The position numbers and the translations under genes are program-made. Below are positions 42,126-51,963 of a stretch of DNA of 64,000 nucleotides, one piece after another. Source of the DNA: Shimia sp. R10_1 (GTDB lineage: Bacteria; Pseudomonadota; Alphaproteobacteria; Rhodobacterales; Rhodobacteraceae); the NCBI RefSeq assembly GCF_017744095.1, contig NZ_JAGHQX010000005.1:283328-347327 (forward strand), in the 5' to 3' direction. The notes below the pieces were generated by a model. It did not search any database. It had not been told where the DNA came from and saw only the letters and a list, made by a program, of their open reading frames with translations. Numbering within the stretch: position 1 is the first letter of the stretch; each line of letters opens with the position of its first letter.

Positions 42126-42938
42126 GTGGCCATGGAATCGACCTATGACCTCTCCGCACTGGATTATCACACGGCGCGCGCCCTGCTGGAATGGCAGGTC
42201 GAGCTGGGTGCGACAGAGGCTCTGCTGGATGCGCCTTTTAATCGTTATGAGGCCCCAAAAGAGGCTCCAAAAGCCAAGAAATCTGCCGCACAGCCTGCCC
42301 AGCCAATGCCGGTGCAGCCTGTCCCTGAGGTTGATACGGCTGCCGAGGCAGAAGCGGTTGCGCAACGGGCCCAATCACTGGATGAGCTCGAAGCTGCGCT
42401 TGCAGCCTTTGAGCATTGCGATCTCAAACGCGGCGCGCGCAATCTGGTCTTTGCTGATGGCAACCCTGCCGCGCGGGTGATGATCATCGGCGAAGCGCCG
42501 GGGCGCGATGAAGACCGCGAAGGCAAACCCTTTGTGGGCCGCGCAGGGCAGCTGCTGGATCGGATGCTTGCCGCGATTGATCTGGATCGCGCGGCGCCAG
42601 TATCTGAGGATGCGGTCTATATCACCAATGTTCTGCCATGGCGTCCGCCACAGAACCGGGATCCCAAACCGGAAGAGATTGCCATGCTGCGCCCGTTTCT
42701 GGCGCGCCATGTTGAACTTGCCGCGCCGGATGTCATCATTCTGATGGGCAATATCGCCTGTGACGCGGTGCTCGGGCGTCGCGGTATCACCCGGCTGCGT
42801 GGCAACTGGCAGGAGGCCTTTGGCAAACCTGTGTTGCCGATGTTGCACCCCGCCGACCTGTTGCGCAAGCCAGCGGCCAAGCGCGAAGCTTGGGCCGATC
42901 TTTTAAGCCTGAAAGCCAAATTGGGGACACTGTCATGA
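42126..42938 (+). CDS. Family-4-like uracil-DNA glycosylase without iron-sulfur cysteines
   Basis: A 270-residue DNA repair enzyme. Motif [22 protein letters not shown] (near 118-138), [13 protein letters not shown], and the C-terminal LHPADLLR mark the family-4 UDG group that excises uracil. In typical members four cysteines hold a 4Fe-4S cluster. Here the equivalent positions read FEHCDL (one Cys, near 98), VLPW (near 172) and MLRP (near 187), so the cluster cannot form. A disordered Ala/Pro/Lys-rich stretch (40-80) separates a short N-terminal segment. I use GTG at 42126 because AAGGA is six bases upstream; ATG at 42132 is the alternative. Its stop overlaps the phosphoesterase start. Confidence 0.82.
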   Translation: MAMESTYDLSALDYHTARALLEWQVELGATEALLDAPFNRYEAPKEAPKAKKSAAQPAQPMPVQPVPEVDTAAEAEAVAQRAQSLDELEAALAAFEHCDLKRGARNLVFADGNPAARVMIIGEAPGRDEDREGKPFVGRAGQLLDRMLAAIDLDRAAPVSEDAVYITNVLPWRPPQNRDPKPEEIAMLRPFLARHVELAAPDVIILMGNIACDAVLGRRGITRLRGNWQEAFGKPVLPMLHPADLLRKPAAKREAWADLLSLKAKLGTLS

Positions 42939-43540
42939 AAATTCTGGCCTTTTCCGATCTGCACCGCGCTCGCGTGCATGCCGCCCGCCTTGTGGAGGCC
43001 AGCAAAGAGGCCGATCTGGTGATCGCAGCAGGTGACTTCACCAACCATCGTCAGGATCTGGCAGGTGCATTGGCGCTGATCTCAGACATATCGACGCCCA
43101 TGGTCATGGTGCCCGGCAACAACGAAAGCGAAGCCGAGCTGCGCGCCGCCGCACCGAACAATGCGGTTGTGCTGCATGGCGAGGCCCATGAATTTGAGGG
43201 CCTCAAGCTCTTTGGTTTGGGCTACGCTGTGCCTGTCACCCCTTTCAAAGACTGGTCTTGTGATCTGGACGAAGCGGAGGCCGCAGCCATGCTCGCCAAC
43301 TGTGACGCCGCCGATATTCTGATCAGCCACTCACCCCCGAAAGGTGTGGTAGATGTGGCCTCAAACGGTCTGTCGCTTGGCTCCACTGCCGTGCTGGACA
43401 CCATCAAACGCATCGCGCCGCCGCTTGTGGTCTGTGGCCATATTCATGACTGCTGGGGGCAAAGCGCCATGGTGGGTGACAGCCGTGTGATGAACCTCGG
43501 CCCCACCGGCACATGGCTGGATGTCACCCCGCAAAACTAG
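42935..43540 (+). CDS. Calcineurin-like metallophosphoesterase
   Basis: A 201-residue protein with the full set of dinuclear metal motifs: FSDLH (residues 6-10), AAGDF, PGNNES, ISHSPPKG and GHIHDCWG. The substrate could be a phosphodiester or nucleotide; the family is too broad to say. The ATG overlaps the stop of the uracil-DNA glycosylase gene (ATGA), so the two are translationally coupled, hinting at a nucleic-acid or nucleotide link. moaB follows 9 bases later. Confidence 0.83.
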   Translation: MKILAFSDLHRARVHAARLVEASKEADLVIAAGDFTNHRQDLAGALALISDISTPMVMVPGNNESEAELRAAAPNNAVVLHGEAHEFEGLKLFGLGYAVPVTPFKDWSCDLDEAEAAAMLANCDAADILISHSPPKGVVDVASNGLSLGSTAVLDTIKRIAPPLVVCGHIHDCWGQSAMVGDSRVMNLGPTGTWLDVTPQN

Positions 43541-43549
43541 GAGCAGCTC

Positions 43550-44092
43550 ATGGGCCGTATTGACGAAAGCAAAGAGTTCATCCCTGTCCGCATCGCCGTG
43601 CTCACGGTCAGTGACACCCGCGCACTGGCAGAAGACCGCTCCGGCGATGTGCTGGTGGGGCGGCTAGAGGCGGCAGGACATGTGCTCGCAGATCGCAAGA
43701 TCATCCGTGATGAGCGCGCAGAGATTGCTGATCAGCTGCGTACATGGTGCGCGGATGCTGCGATTGATGTGGTGATTTCCACCGGCGGCACCGGCCTCAC
43801 CGGACGCGATGTCACGGTTGAGGCGCACCGCGATGTCTATGAAAAAGAGATCGACGCCTTCGGCACGGTGTTCACCATGGTTTCGATGCAGAAAATCGGC
43901 ACCAGCGCGGTGCAAAGCCGCGCCACCGGAGGCGTTGCGCTGGGCACTTACCTCTTTGCGCTGCCCGGCAGCCCCGGCGCCTGCAAGGATGCTTGGGACG
44001 AGATCCTCGCCTTTCAGCTCGACTATCGTCACCGCCCCTGCAATTTCGTAGAAATCATGCCGCGGCTGGATGAACACCAGCGTCGCAAGTGA
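43550..44092 (+). CDS. moaB: Molybdenum cofactor biosynthesis protein MoaB
   Basis: A 180-residue MoaB/Mog family protein: IAVLTVSDTRALAEDRSGD at the N-terminus, VVISTGGTGLTGRDVT (the molybdopterin-binding loop, about residues 80-95) and LFALPGSPGACKDAW near 140-155. In the family it adenylylates molybdopterin before metal insertion, although the MoaB branch may be inactive in some bacteria. AGGAG precedes ATG. It is separated by 15 kb from the fdhD-mobA-mobB-moeA group but serves the same pathway. Confidence 0.9.
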   Translation: MGRIDESKEFIPVRIAVLTVSDTRALAEDRSGDVLVGRLEAAGHVLADRKIIRDERAEIADQLRTWCADAAIDVVISTGGTGLTGRDVTVEAHRDVYEKEIDAFGTVFTMVSMQKIGTSAVQSRATGGVALGTYLFALPGSPGACKDAWDEILAFQLDYRHRPCNFVEIMPRLDEHQRRK

Positions 44093-44241
44093 TGCGCCCG
44101 GGCCCTGACTTGCTGCGGGTATCATTTTCGAAATTAAAGTGACGGAAACTGCGGGCGCCTCCGTAATATGAAGGCGTCTGCTTGGAATCCTGCCCAAACA
44201 GGCGCATCATGGGACCTAAGCCACGCACGGAGGCGGAGCAT

Positions 44242-45696
44242 ATGAAATTCTTGCGGCAGAGCCTGACGGGCCTCTTTTTGTTGTCCCTGACAGCAGCGCT
44301 CATGCTCTATGCCGGGTATTTGATCCATGGTGCAGTGCAAGACCGTTTGGCGCAGGATATCAAAGGCCCGCCTGCCAACGAACGTGTGTTTACGGTCAAT
44401 GTGCAACGCGCAGAACCCGGGGTCGAAAACCCAGAGCTTGTCGCCTTTGGCGAAGTGCAAAGCCGCCGTTCGCTCGAAGTGCGCGCCGCCGCAGCCGGCA
44501 CCGTGGTGCAGCTTTCAGAAAATTTTGAGGATGGGGCGCGTGTCACCAGCGGCGAAGTGCTTGTGCAAGTGGACCCCACCAAGGCGCGCTATGCGCTGGA
44601 CCGGGGCCGCAACGATCTCCTTGATGCGCAGGCCGAGCAACGGGATGCGGACCGCACACTGGCGCTCGCACGGGATGAATTGAACGCCGCACAGGCGCAG
44701 CTCGCCTTGCGCCAGACCGCCTTTGCGCGACAGGTCGATCTTCAGGAACGCGGTGTCGGCACCGCCGCCTCTGTCGAAACCGCCGAGCTGGCACAGGCCG
44801 GAGCCCAACAAGCTGTGCTTTCCAACCGCCGCGCTGTTGCGCAGGCAGAGGCCCGTGTCGATCAGGCCAAAACCCGTCTTGAGCGCACCTCTATCCTGCT
44901 CGCAGAGGCGCAGAAAGATCTCGATGACACGCGCATCACCGCCGATTTCAGCGGCACCCTGTCAGAGGTGACCATCGTGCAGGGCGGGCTCGTATCGCTG
45001 AACGAACGCCTTGCGACCTTGATTGACGCTGACGCATTGGAAGTCGCCTTTCGTGTGTCCACCACCCAGTATGCGCGGCTCTTGGATCCCGAGGATCAGC
45101 TGGTTCAGGCAGAGGTGCGCGTGTCGCTTGATGCACTCAACACCGATTTGTCGGCCACTGGCGTGATCACGCGGGATGCGGCCGCTGTTGGCGAAGGTCA
45201 GACCGGGCGCGTGCTTTTTGCCCGCCTTGACAGCGCGCGTGGGCTTAAACCGGGTGATTTTGTGACTGTCCGTGTCACAGAACCTGCGCTTGAAAATGTC
45301 GTGCGCCTGCCTGCCACCGCCCTCAGCGCCACAGGCGAAGTGCTGATCGTCGGAGAGGGCAACCGTCTGCAGGCGCGCAAAGTGACCCTGATCCGCCGCC
45401 AACAGGACGACGTTCTGGTGCGTGCGCCAGAGATCACTGGCGAGCTTGTTGTCACCCGCCGCACGCCCCTTCTGGGGGAGGGCATCTCCGTCAAACCTCT
45501 GACAGGCGATCGTTCCGCAATCGAAGCCCCTGAAATGGTGGCCCTGTCCGATGAGGAGCGCCAACGCTTCGTTGCGGCCATCGAAGGCAACCGCCGCATG
45601 CCCAGCGAGGCGAAAGAGCGCATGCTGCGCGCGCTCGCGGAGCCAGAGGTGCCCGCGCGTATGGTGGAGCGTTTGCGCAGCCGGATGGGGGGATAA
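44242..45696 (+). CDS. RND efflux periplasmic adaptor (membrane fusion protein)
   Basis: A 484-residue HlyD/AcrA-type protein. The start at 44242 has GGAG upstream and gives an N-terminal membrane anchor (LTGLFLLSLTAALMLYAGYL). A lipoyl-like segment (SLEVRAAAAGTVVQLSENFE ... VQVDPTKARY) flanks a long alpha-helical hairpin (about 120-235, rich in Ala, Gln, Glu and Arg), followed by beta-barrel domains with GDFVTVRV. It would link the inner-membrane pump encoded three bases downstream to an outer-membrane channel not found here. Export cargo is unknown. Confidence 0.87.
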   Translation: MKFLRQSLTGLFLLSLTAALMLYAGYLIHGAVQDRLAQDIKGPPANERVFTVNVQRAEPGVENPELVAFGEVQSRRSLEVRAAAAGTVVQLSENFEDGARVTSGEVLVQVDPTKARYALDRGRNDLLDAQAEQRDADRTLALARDELNAAQAQLALRQTAFARQVDLQERGVGTAASVETAELAQAGAQQAVLSNRRAVAQAEARVDQAKTRLERTSILLAEAQKDLDDTRITADFSGTLSEVTIVQGGLVSLNERLATLIDADALEVAFRVSTTQYARLLDPEDQLVQAEVRVSLDALNTDLSATGVITRDAAAVGEGQTGRVLFARLDSARGLKPGDFVTVRVTEPALENVVRLPATALSATGEVLIVGEGNRLQARKVTLIRRQQDDVLVRAPEITGELVVTRRTPLLGEGISVKPLTGDRSAIEAPEMVALSDEERQRFVAAIEGNRRMPSEAKERMLRALAEPEVPARMVERLRSRMGG

Positions 45697-45699
45697 GTC

Positions 45700-48600
45700 A
45701 TGCGTGACATCGGCGCCCGCGCTGGCGGTATCCTCAGCTATTTCACCCGCCATCGCACCGCAGCCAACCTGCTTTTGGTGCTTTTGATCATCGCAGGCAT
45801 CGCCGCCATGCCACGCATGCGGGCGCAATTCTTCCCCGATGTGATTGTCGACAACGTGCGGGTGCTGGTCAGCTGGGAGGGGGCAGGCGCCGAAGATGTG
45901 GATGCGGCGATCGTTCAGGTGTTGGAGCCAGCCCTCTTGTCTGTGGAAGGTGTCACCAACACAGAATCCCGCTCCACCGAAGGCAATGCGCGCATCACGC
46001 TGGAGTTCGAGCCCGGCTGGGATATGGGTCGAGCCACCGATGATGTGCAGGTCGCCGTTGATGCAGTGACCACATTGCCGCAGGAAGCGGACGAGCCCGA
46101 AGTGCGGCGCGGCGTCTGGCGCGACCGTGTCACGGATGTGGTGCTCACAGGGCCTGTGGGGACAGATCAATTGGCCCGCTATGCGGATGAGTTTGTGGCG
46201 CGCCTTTATGCCGAGGGGGTGACCCGCACCACAATTCGCGGCGTAGCCGAGCGCCAAACCATCGTGGAAGTCTCCTCTGTTGATCTGATCACTCACGATA
46301 TCGCGATTGCCCAGATTGCGGACGCCATCGCACAAGAGGTCAATGCCGATCCCGCAGGGGACGTCACAGGAGCCTTTGCCCGTGTGCGCACCGGTGTAGA
46401 GAAGCGTGCCCCGGATGAAATCGCAGGCATTGTTTTGCGCTCCAACCCCGATGGGACAAAACTCACCGTCGACGATGTGGCCACCCTCCGCTTGGAGGGG
46501 GTCGACCGTGATCGCGCCTATTTCGTGGGCGACAACCCGGCAATGTCGATCCGCGTGGATCGCACCAACGCAGGCGACGCCATTGCCATCCAGCAAAAGG
46601 TGGAAGCGGTCGCCGCGGAGATGCAGGCCACCTTGCCCCAAGGGGTGACCCTTGATCTCATTCGCACCCGCTCAGAGGCGATCACAAGCCGTCTGAATCT
46701 TCTGTTGGACAATGGCATTGCGGGCCTGTCTTTGGTGCTGATCCTGCTGTTTCTGTTTCTGAACACGCGCACAGCCTTTTGGGTGGCTGCAGGCATTCCC
46801 ACCGCCATGTTCGCGGCGGTCGCTCTGATGTATGTGGGTGGGCTGACCATCAATATGATTTCCCTGTTCGGCCTCATCATCACACTTGGGATCGTGGTCG
46901 ATGATGCCATTGTGGTGGGCGAACACGCAGACGCCCGCGCCCGCCGCCTCAACGAACCCGCTCCCGTTGCCGCAGAAAATGCAGCCCGTCGTATGGCGAT
47001 GCCGGTGTTTTCCTCCACGCTCACCACAGTGATCGCCTTTTTTGGCCTGACCTTTGTGGGGGGGCGGTTCGGCGATCTGATCTCAGATATCCCCTTCACC
47101 GTGATTGCGGTTTTGATCGCCTCTTTGGTGGAGTGTTTTCTGATCCTGCCGCATCACATGGCGCACGCCATCAAACATTCCGCCAAAGAGCATTGGTATG
47201 ATGTGCCAAGCCGGGTGGTGAACCAGGGCTTCCGTTGGGTGCGTGAAACGCTCTTTCGTCCGTTCATGCGTTTGGTGATCTGGGCGCGCTATCCGGTTTT
47301 GGCAATCGCATTTGTGGCGCTGGCCACACAGGCGGCCCTTTTCATCAATGGCGATGTGAAATGGCGGTTCTTTAACGCACCGGAGCGGGGCTCTGTGACT
47401 GGCAATTTTGCAATGCTGCCAAGCGCAACCCGCGATGACAGCTTGGCGATGATGAAAGAAATGCAGCGCGCTGTCGAAGAGCTTGGTAAAGACTACGAAG
47501 AGCGCCATGGCACCAACCCCCTGGCCTTTGTCATGGCGGAAGTTGGTGGCAACAGCGGGCGGGCCATTCCCGGAACGGAGAGTCTGGATCGGGATCTTCT
47601 GGGCAGTGTAAGTATCGAGCTGATTGATGCAGATCTGCGCCCCTATTCCAGCTTTGCGTTTGTGGGTGAATTGCAGGACCGTGTGGCGCGTCACCCCCTG
47701 CTGGATCAAATCAGCTTCCGTGGCTGGCGCTCAGGTCCCGGTGGGGATGCGCTTGATGTGGAGTTTTATGGCGCGGACAGCCCGACCCTCAAATCCGCAA
47801 GCGAAGCGCTCAAAACCGCCCTTGAAGACTTCCCAGAGGTGTCTGCGGTTGAGGACAATCTCAGCTATGACAAAGAAGAGCTGATCCTTGATTTGACCCC
47901 GCAGGGCCGGGCGCTGGGCTTTTCCATCGATGCGCTGGGGCGCGAGCTGCGTCACCGTCTCAATGGGCTTGAGGCGGCCACCTACCCAGATGGCCCGCGC
48001 AGTGCCGCGATCCGAGTTGAACTGCCGGACGGGGAACTGACTGCGGATTTTCTTGAGGGCAGTCTGATGCGCACTCCGGATGGCGCCTATGTCCCACTTG
48101 CAGATGTTGTGACCGTAGAAAGTCGTACAGGCTTTAGCACCGTACGCCGTGAAAACGGGTTGCGTCTGATCAATGTCACCGGCGATATCTCCGAGGATGA
48201 TCCCGCCCGCGCAGAAGCGGTGCTGGAACGTTTGCGCAGCGAGATTCTACCCGCCATTGCCAGTGAAAAACAGGTCGACTGGCGCCTTGCTGGTCTCGCT
48301 GAGCAGGAAGATGAGTTTCTCAACGATGCGCGCACCGGCATGATCTTGTGCCTGACAGGGATCTATCTGGTGCTGGCTTGGGTGTTTTCCAGCTGGACCC
48401 GACCAATGGTGGTCATGGCGATCATTCCTTTTGGGCTTGTGGGCACCATTTATGGGCATCACTTCCACAATGTGCCGCTCAGCATGTTCACCGTTGTGGG
48501 GCTTTTGGGCATGACCGGGATCATCATCAATGACAGCATTGTGCTTGTCACCACGATAGACGATCACGCCAAAGACCGCGGCATGATCCCTGCCATCATC

Positions 48601-49140
48601 GACGGAACCGCAGATCGCTTGCGTCCCGTCTTCCTGACCACGGCCACCACGGTTTTGGGGCTTGCACCGCTGTTGTTTGAACGCAGTCAGCAGGCGCAGT
48701 TTCTCAAACCCACGGTGATCACACTGGTCTATGGTCTGGGCTTTGGCATGGTGCTGGTGCTGATTGTGGTGCCTGCATTGATGGCCATCCAGAATGATTT
48801 TTCCAGTCAGGTGCGGGCCTTGGGCCGCGCGCGCCGGGTGCGTTCGCTGCAGGGTCTGTTGGCGCTTGTGGCTGGGGCGGTGGCTGTCTGGTTTGCCTTC
48901 ACGATTGGATGGGCCGTGGTTCAGGGGGAGCTGCACCCAGCGCTTGCGGCGCTGTCGGCTCAGGCGCAGGCGCCGCTCACAGTCGCCGACAGCCCGACGA
49001 CAGAGGCGGCATCCGCCCCAGCCAGAGCCTTGCCAGTTTTTGCCCTGGGCGCAGGTCTGATCTGCCTGATCAGTTATTTTGTGGCAGCGGCGTGGATGAT
49101 GATCAAAGCAGGCAAAACGTCTACATCATCTGCGGGCTAA
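45700..49140 (+). CDS. RND-family efflux transporter (AcrB-like)
   Basis: An 1146-residue inner-membrane pump with two six-helix repeats and two large periplasmic loops. The first helix lies near residues 21-38; PRMRAQFFPD, VDRTNAGDAIAIQQKVEAVA and ITLGIVVDDAIVVGEHADA (TM4, with the proton-relay Asp pair DD) are diagnostic, as is NDSIVLVTTIDDHAK in the second half. It exchanges protons for drugs, lipids or other amphiphiles. The C-terminus is extended by about 70 residues including an Ala/Pro/Thr-rich stretch and one more hydrophobic helix, which is not usual. It is co-expressed with the adaptor gene upstream. Confidence 0.9.
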   Translation: MRDIGARAGGILSYFTRHRTAANLLLVLLIIAGIAAMPRMRAQFFPDVIVDNVRVLVSWEGAGAEDVDAAIVQVLEPALLSVEGVTNTESRSTEGNARITLEFEPGWDMGRATDDVQVAVDAVTTLPQEADEPEVRRGVWRDRVTDVVLTGPVGTDQLARYADEFVARLYAEGVTRTTIRGVAERQTIVEVSSVDLITHDIAIAQIADAIAQEVNADPAGDVTGAFARVRTGVEKRAPDEIAGIVLRSNPDGTKLTVDDVATLRLEGVDRDRAYFVGDNPAMSIRVDRTNAGDAIAIQQKVEAVAAEMQATLPQGVTLDLIRTRSEAITSRLNLLLDNGIAGLSLVLILLFLFLNTRTAFWVAAGIPTAMFAAVALMYVGGLTINMISLFGLIITLGIVVDDAIVVGEHADARARRLNEPAPVAAENAARRMAMPVFSSTLTTVIAFFGLTFVGGRFGDLISDIPFTVIAVLIASLVECFLILPHHMAHAIKHSAKEHWYDVPSRVVNQGFRWVRETLFRPFMRLVIWARYPVLAIAFVALATQAALFINGDVKWRFFNAPERGSVTGNFAMLPSATRDDSLAMMKEMQRAVEELGKDYEERHGTNPLAFVMAEVGGNSGRAIPGTESLDRDLLGSVSIELIDADLRPYSSFAFVGELQDRVARHPLLDQISFRGWRSGPGGDALDVEFYGADSPTLKSASEALKTALEDFPEVSAVEDNLSYDKEELILDLTPQGRALGFSIDALGRELRHRLNGLEAATYPDGPRSAAIRVELPDGELTADFLEGSLMRTPDGAYVPLADVVTVESRTGFSTVRRENGLRLINVTGDISEDDPARAEAVLERLRSEILPAIASEKQVDWRLAGLAEQEDEFLNDARTGMILCLTGIYLVLAWVFSSWTRPMVVMAIIPFGLVGTIYGHHFHNVPLSMFTVVGLLGMTGIIINDSIVLVTTIDDHAKDRGMIPAIIDGTADRLRPVFLTTATTVLGLAPLLFERSQQAQFLKPTVITLVYGLGFGMVLVLIVVPALMAIQNDFSSQVRALGRARRVRSLQGLLALVAGAVAVWFAFTIGWAVVQGELHPALAALSAQAQAPLTVADSPTTEAASAPARALPVFALGAGLICLISYFVAAAWMMIKAGKTSTSSAG

Positions 49141-49158
49141 TCCAACGGGCCATCGGTC

Positions 49159-49965
49159 TCAGCCGGTGCAGCCATGAATATCGACCGCTTCACCAGTGCT
49201 CAGCACGGTGAAACGCAGATCCGCGCGATTGATCAGAAACGACGCATCCGACACATGCATCATTTCGGTCTCGGCAACCAAAGTGTCCCCGGATCGTTTG
49301 GTCGTACCTTCCGCCACCCAGATCTCTGGATTGGCGGTTTCAATCACCGCCACTTCGTCAGCCCCCGCCCGCGGCATCTTGATCTTGGCCTGCAGTTTGA
49401 TCCCATCCGCACTCGGCGTCAGGGTGCAAGTGACCTGATGCACGCCAGCCTCTTCTGCAGACAGCGGCTGATCCACAATGGAGGCCACAATCCGCGCATC
49501 TCGCGCACCGGGTGCTGCCAGCTCGCCGTCAATCTTGAGCCGCTGCGGCACGCAGATCTCGCGACACACACCAATGTCGAGCACCGCTTTCAGACGCACA
49601 GGTTTGCCAGCCTGTTTCGGGGCAATCTTCACAGGCAAAACAAGATCTTCGGAATAGCCGATGGAGCGCATGCCATTTTCATAAAACACGTCGGGCGTCG
49701 GCCAACTGATCGCCAGATCTCCCACATTGCGCGACCCGCGCCAGGAAATCTGAGGCGGTATGCCGGCGTCGCCGGGCGCGCGCCAATAGGTCTTCCATCC
49801 CGGGTTGAGCGTGATCCGCACGCCCGCCATATGCGTGCCGTCTGCATTGCGCCAACCGGGCAAAACCTCCGCCTGCACCACTTGGTCAAAGGACTGAGCG
49901 GAGGCCATGGCGGGCAATACGAGGGCGCAGAGCGGGGCGAGGCGGCGGACGATTGTCTTGAACAT
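49159..49965 (-). CDS. Periplasmic DsbD-alpha-like (ScsB N-terminal type) protein
   Basis: A 268-residue secreted protein. Residues 1-23 form a signal peptide (ALVLPAMASA, cleavage before QSF). The body resembles the N-terminal domain of DsbD/ScsB: LNPGWKTYWRAPGDAGIPP and LKAVLDIGVCREICVP. The CxxxC in this last segment is the redox-active pair. The transmembrane domain and C-terminal thioredoxin of DsbD are absent, so it would need a separate electron donor. It converges on the RND gene with 18 bases between. The last residues (DIHGCTG) add another cysteine. Confidence 0.8.
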   Translation of the reverse strand: MFKTIVRRLAPLCALVLPAMASAQSFDQVVQAEVLPGWRNADGTHMAGVRITLNPGWKTYWRAPGDAGIPPQISWRGSRNVGDLAISWPTPDVFYENGMRSIGYSEDLVLPVKIAPKQAGKPVRLKAVLDIGVCREICVPQRLKIDGELAAPGARDARIVASIVDQPLSAEEAGVHQVTCTLTPSADGIKLQAKIKMPRAGADEVAVIETANPEIWVAEGTTKRSGDTLVAETEMMHVSDASFLINRADLRFTVLSTGEAVDIHGCTG

Positions 49966-50116
49966 GTGTATCAGATGGGCCAGAATCGGGCGAATTCCAA
50001 CTCACATTTGGGCGAGATTGCTGTGTGTGATTGAAACAGAACGCTTACCTCTTGAGTCTATGATGATTGGCGCACATGGTGGTTGAACAGACAGCGCGTC
50101 TGACAAAGGAGGCGTT

Positions 50117-50713
50117 TTGAGCAGCGAAGACAAAAGCCGCAAAGAGACAAAAGATGAGCTCGATTTCACCGGGCAGGTCTTGATTGCCATGCCCGGCATG
50201 GAAGACGCACGGTTTGCCAATTCGGTTGTGCTGATGTGTGAGCATTCCGAAAAGGGCGCAATGGGGTTGATCATCAACAAATCCATCGACGGTCTGAAAC
50301 TGACCGATCTGTTTGAACAGCTCTCTATTTCCACTCATCAGAAAGAGGCGCCCGCCGCGCTCCATTTTGGCGGGCCTGTGGAAACCGGGCGCGGGTTCGT
50401 ACTGCATTCCCCTGAGTATCAATCCGGCCTCAGCCATATGAAAGTGGGCGCCGATTTTGCCCTGACCACCACACAGGACGTGCTGGAGGATATGGCAGAG
50501 GGTCGTGGCCCGCAAAAAGCACTGACCATGCTGGGCTACAGCGGTTGGGGGCCAGGGCAGCTGGAGCGCGAGATTGGTGAGAATGGCTGGCTTGTGGCCG
50601 AGGCCGCACCCGATCTTGTGTTTGACGCGCCTGATGGCGAAAAATGGGGCAACGCGCTTAAAAGCCTCGGGGTGGATGCGCTGACGCTCTCAGCCAGTGC
50701 CGGGCGCGCTTAG
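50117..50713 (+). CDS. YqgE/AlgH (DUF179) family protein
   Basis: A 198-residue protein with the conserved core GQVLIAMPGMEDARFANSVV and CEHSEKGAMGLIINKSI (about residues 15-58), then FGGPVETGRGFVLHS. The function of the family is not settled; AlgH was proposed as a transcriptional regulator. The start is TTG at 50117, chosen because a near-perfect AAAGGAGG stands four bases before it and no ATG or GTG lies suitably close. It is a monocistronic unit between two convergent or divergent neighbours. Confidence 0.85.
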   Translation: MSSEDKSRKETKDELDFTGQVLIAMPGMEDARFANSVVLMCEHSEKGAMGLIINKSIDGLKLTDLFEQLSISTHQKEAPAALHFGGPVETGRGFVLHSPEYQSGLSHMKVGADFALTTTQDVLEDMAEGRGPQKALTMLGYSGWGPGQLEREIGENGWLVAEAAPDLVFDAPDGEKWGNALKSLGVDALTLSASAGRA

Positions 50714-50743
50714 AAGCGGGTCAAAAGCCTGCCTCAACCAGCC

Positions 50744-51886
50744 TCATGGCGCATAAACCGCCGTTTCAAACGCTTCATAGGTCCGCAAATAGCGCGCCTC
50801 CACAAAGGGCAGGGATTGTGTGAAGACAAGGCCAGCCACATCTGACGCTGGATCAACCCAGTAATGGGTGTTGCACACCCCGGCCCAGCTTTGTGACCCG
50901 GCTTTGCGTCGCCCTGGAACATCGGCCTCAAAGCGCACAGCCGCAAAGCTGTGCGTGGTGCCCTCTGGCAATTCCACATCTGCTGTCACCGGTGGCGCCA
51001 CAGTCACCATTTTCTGAAAGGTCTTGCCCTCCATCTGGTCCTCCAGCATTTCGGCAAAGGCTTTTTCAGAGAGAATGCGGTGCCCGTCCAGTGTGCCCTT
51101 GTTTAAAAACATGCGGAGAAATTTCATGTAGTCCGCTGCGATGGAATAGAGGCAATGCCCCATACCATAGACTTCCGGCTTTGGCGGCGGAGCCAATTCA
51201 AAGGGCACAAAATTGCCGTTCTCATCACGTGCCCGCACCTCTGACAGCCGGTCCGCAAAGGCATCCTGTTCAAAGGCAGTGTCTGTCATGCCCAGCGGGG
51301 CAAAGATTTCCTCGTGGCAGAACTGGTCAATCCGCCGCCCGTCAAGGGCCTCAACAACTTGCCCCAACCAGTCGATGCCGGGGCCATAACCCCAGCGCGC
51401 GCCGGGATCATACATCAGCGGATAACTGAGCGCGGCTTTGGTGCCGCTCAAAATGCTCGGATGCCCGGTCGCTTCGAGGTATCTGCCCACATCTGGATTC
51501 CAGAACTCATACTCCAGACCGCTGCGATGGGTGGCCAGATGGCGGATGGTGGCCGTAGTTTTGGGCGCACGCATCACGGGCGTGTCTCCATCCCAGCGCT
51601 CTAGCACCTGCAGCCTGTCCCATTCGGGCAGAATGTCGGCAACTGGTGTGTCCATCGACAATTTGTCCCGGTCAATCAGGATCATCGCTGCCACCGACCC
51701 GATGGCCTTGGTGGCGGAAAATATCCGAAACACCGTATCCTCCGCGGCGGGGCGGCCTGCGGCAGCCTCTCCCGAACTGCCGCTATAGGTGACCCCATCA
51801 GCGTTGGCACTCATGGCCACCACAAAGGGCACATCCTGTGCGGCGACGGCATCTTTGAGGATGCGATCAAAATTCTCAGACGACAT
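50744..51886 (-). CDS. Beta-lactamase-fold serine hydrolase (EstB/class C-like)
   Basis: A 380-residue cytoplasmic protein without signal peptide. The catalytic SxxK is in FRIFSATKAIGS (Ser near 56), and a YGYGPGIDWLGQVVEAL region provides the Tyr motif (Y-x-x), with HYWVDP late in the sequence as the third motif area. This fits class C beta-lactamase-related esterases rather than true antibiotic hydrolases, which are exported. GGAGG precedes the ATG. Substrate unknown. Confidence 0.82.
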   Translation of the reverse strand: MSSENFDRILKDAVAAQDVPFVVAMSANADGVTYSGSSGEAAAGRPAAEDTVFRIFSATKAIGSVAAMILIDRDKLSMDTPVADILPEWDRLQVLERWDGDTPVMRAPKTTATIRHLATHRSGLEYEFWNPDVGRYLEATGHPSILSGTKAALSYPLMYDPGARWGYGPGIDWLGQVVEALDGRRIDQFCHEEIFAPLGMTDTAFEQDAFADRLSEVRARDENGNFVPFELAPPPKPEVYGMGHCLYSIAADYMKFLRMFLNKGTLDGHRILSEKAFAEMLEDQMEGKTFQKMVTVAPPVTADVELPEGTTHSFAAVRFEADVPGRRKAGSQSWAGVCNTHYWVDPASDVAGLVFTQSLPFVEARYLRTYEAFETAVYAP

Positions 51887-51963
51887 TGTATTCCTCCCAG
51901 ATCTTGATTGGGAGGGAGGCTAGCGCAGCGGCCTTTTCAAAACAACGGTGCAGGCGTGAGGGC

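Noticed and set aside
44962..46641. A 559-codon minus-strand frame opposite the RND adaptor and pump genes
   Set aside because: Long open antisense frames are common in GC-rich coding DNA; no ribosome site or domain supports it.
50744..51886. Antibiotic-resistance beta-lactamase
   Set aside because: The fold matches, but there is no signal peptide and the motifs fit esterase-type relatives.
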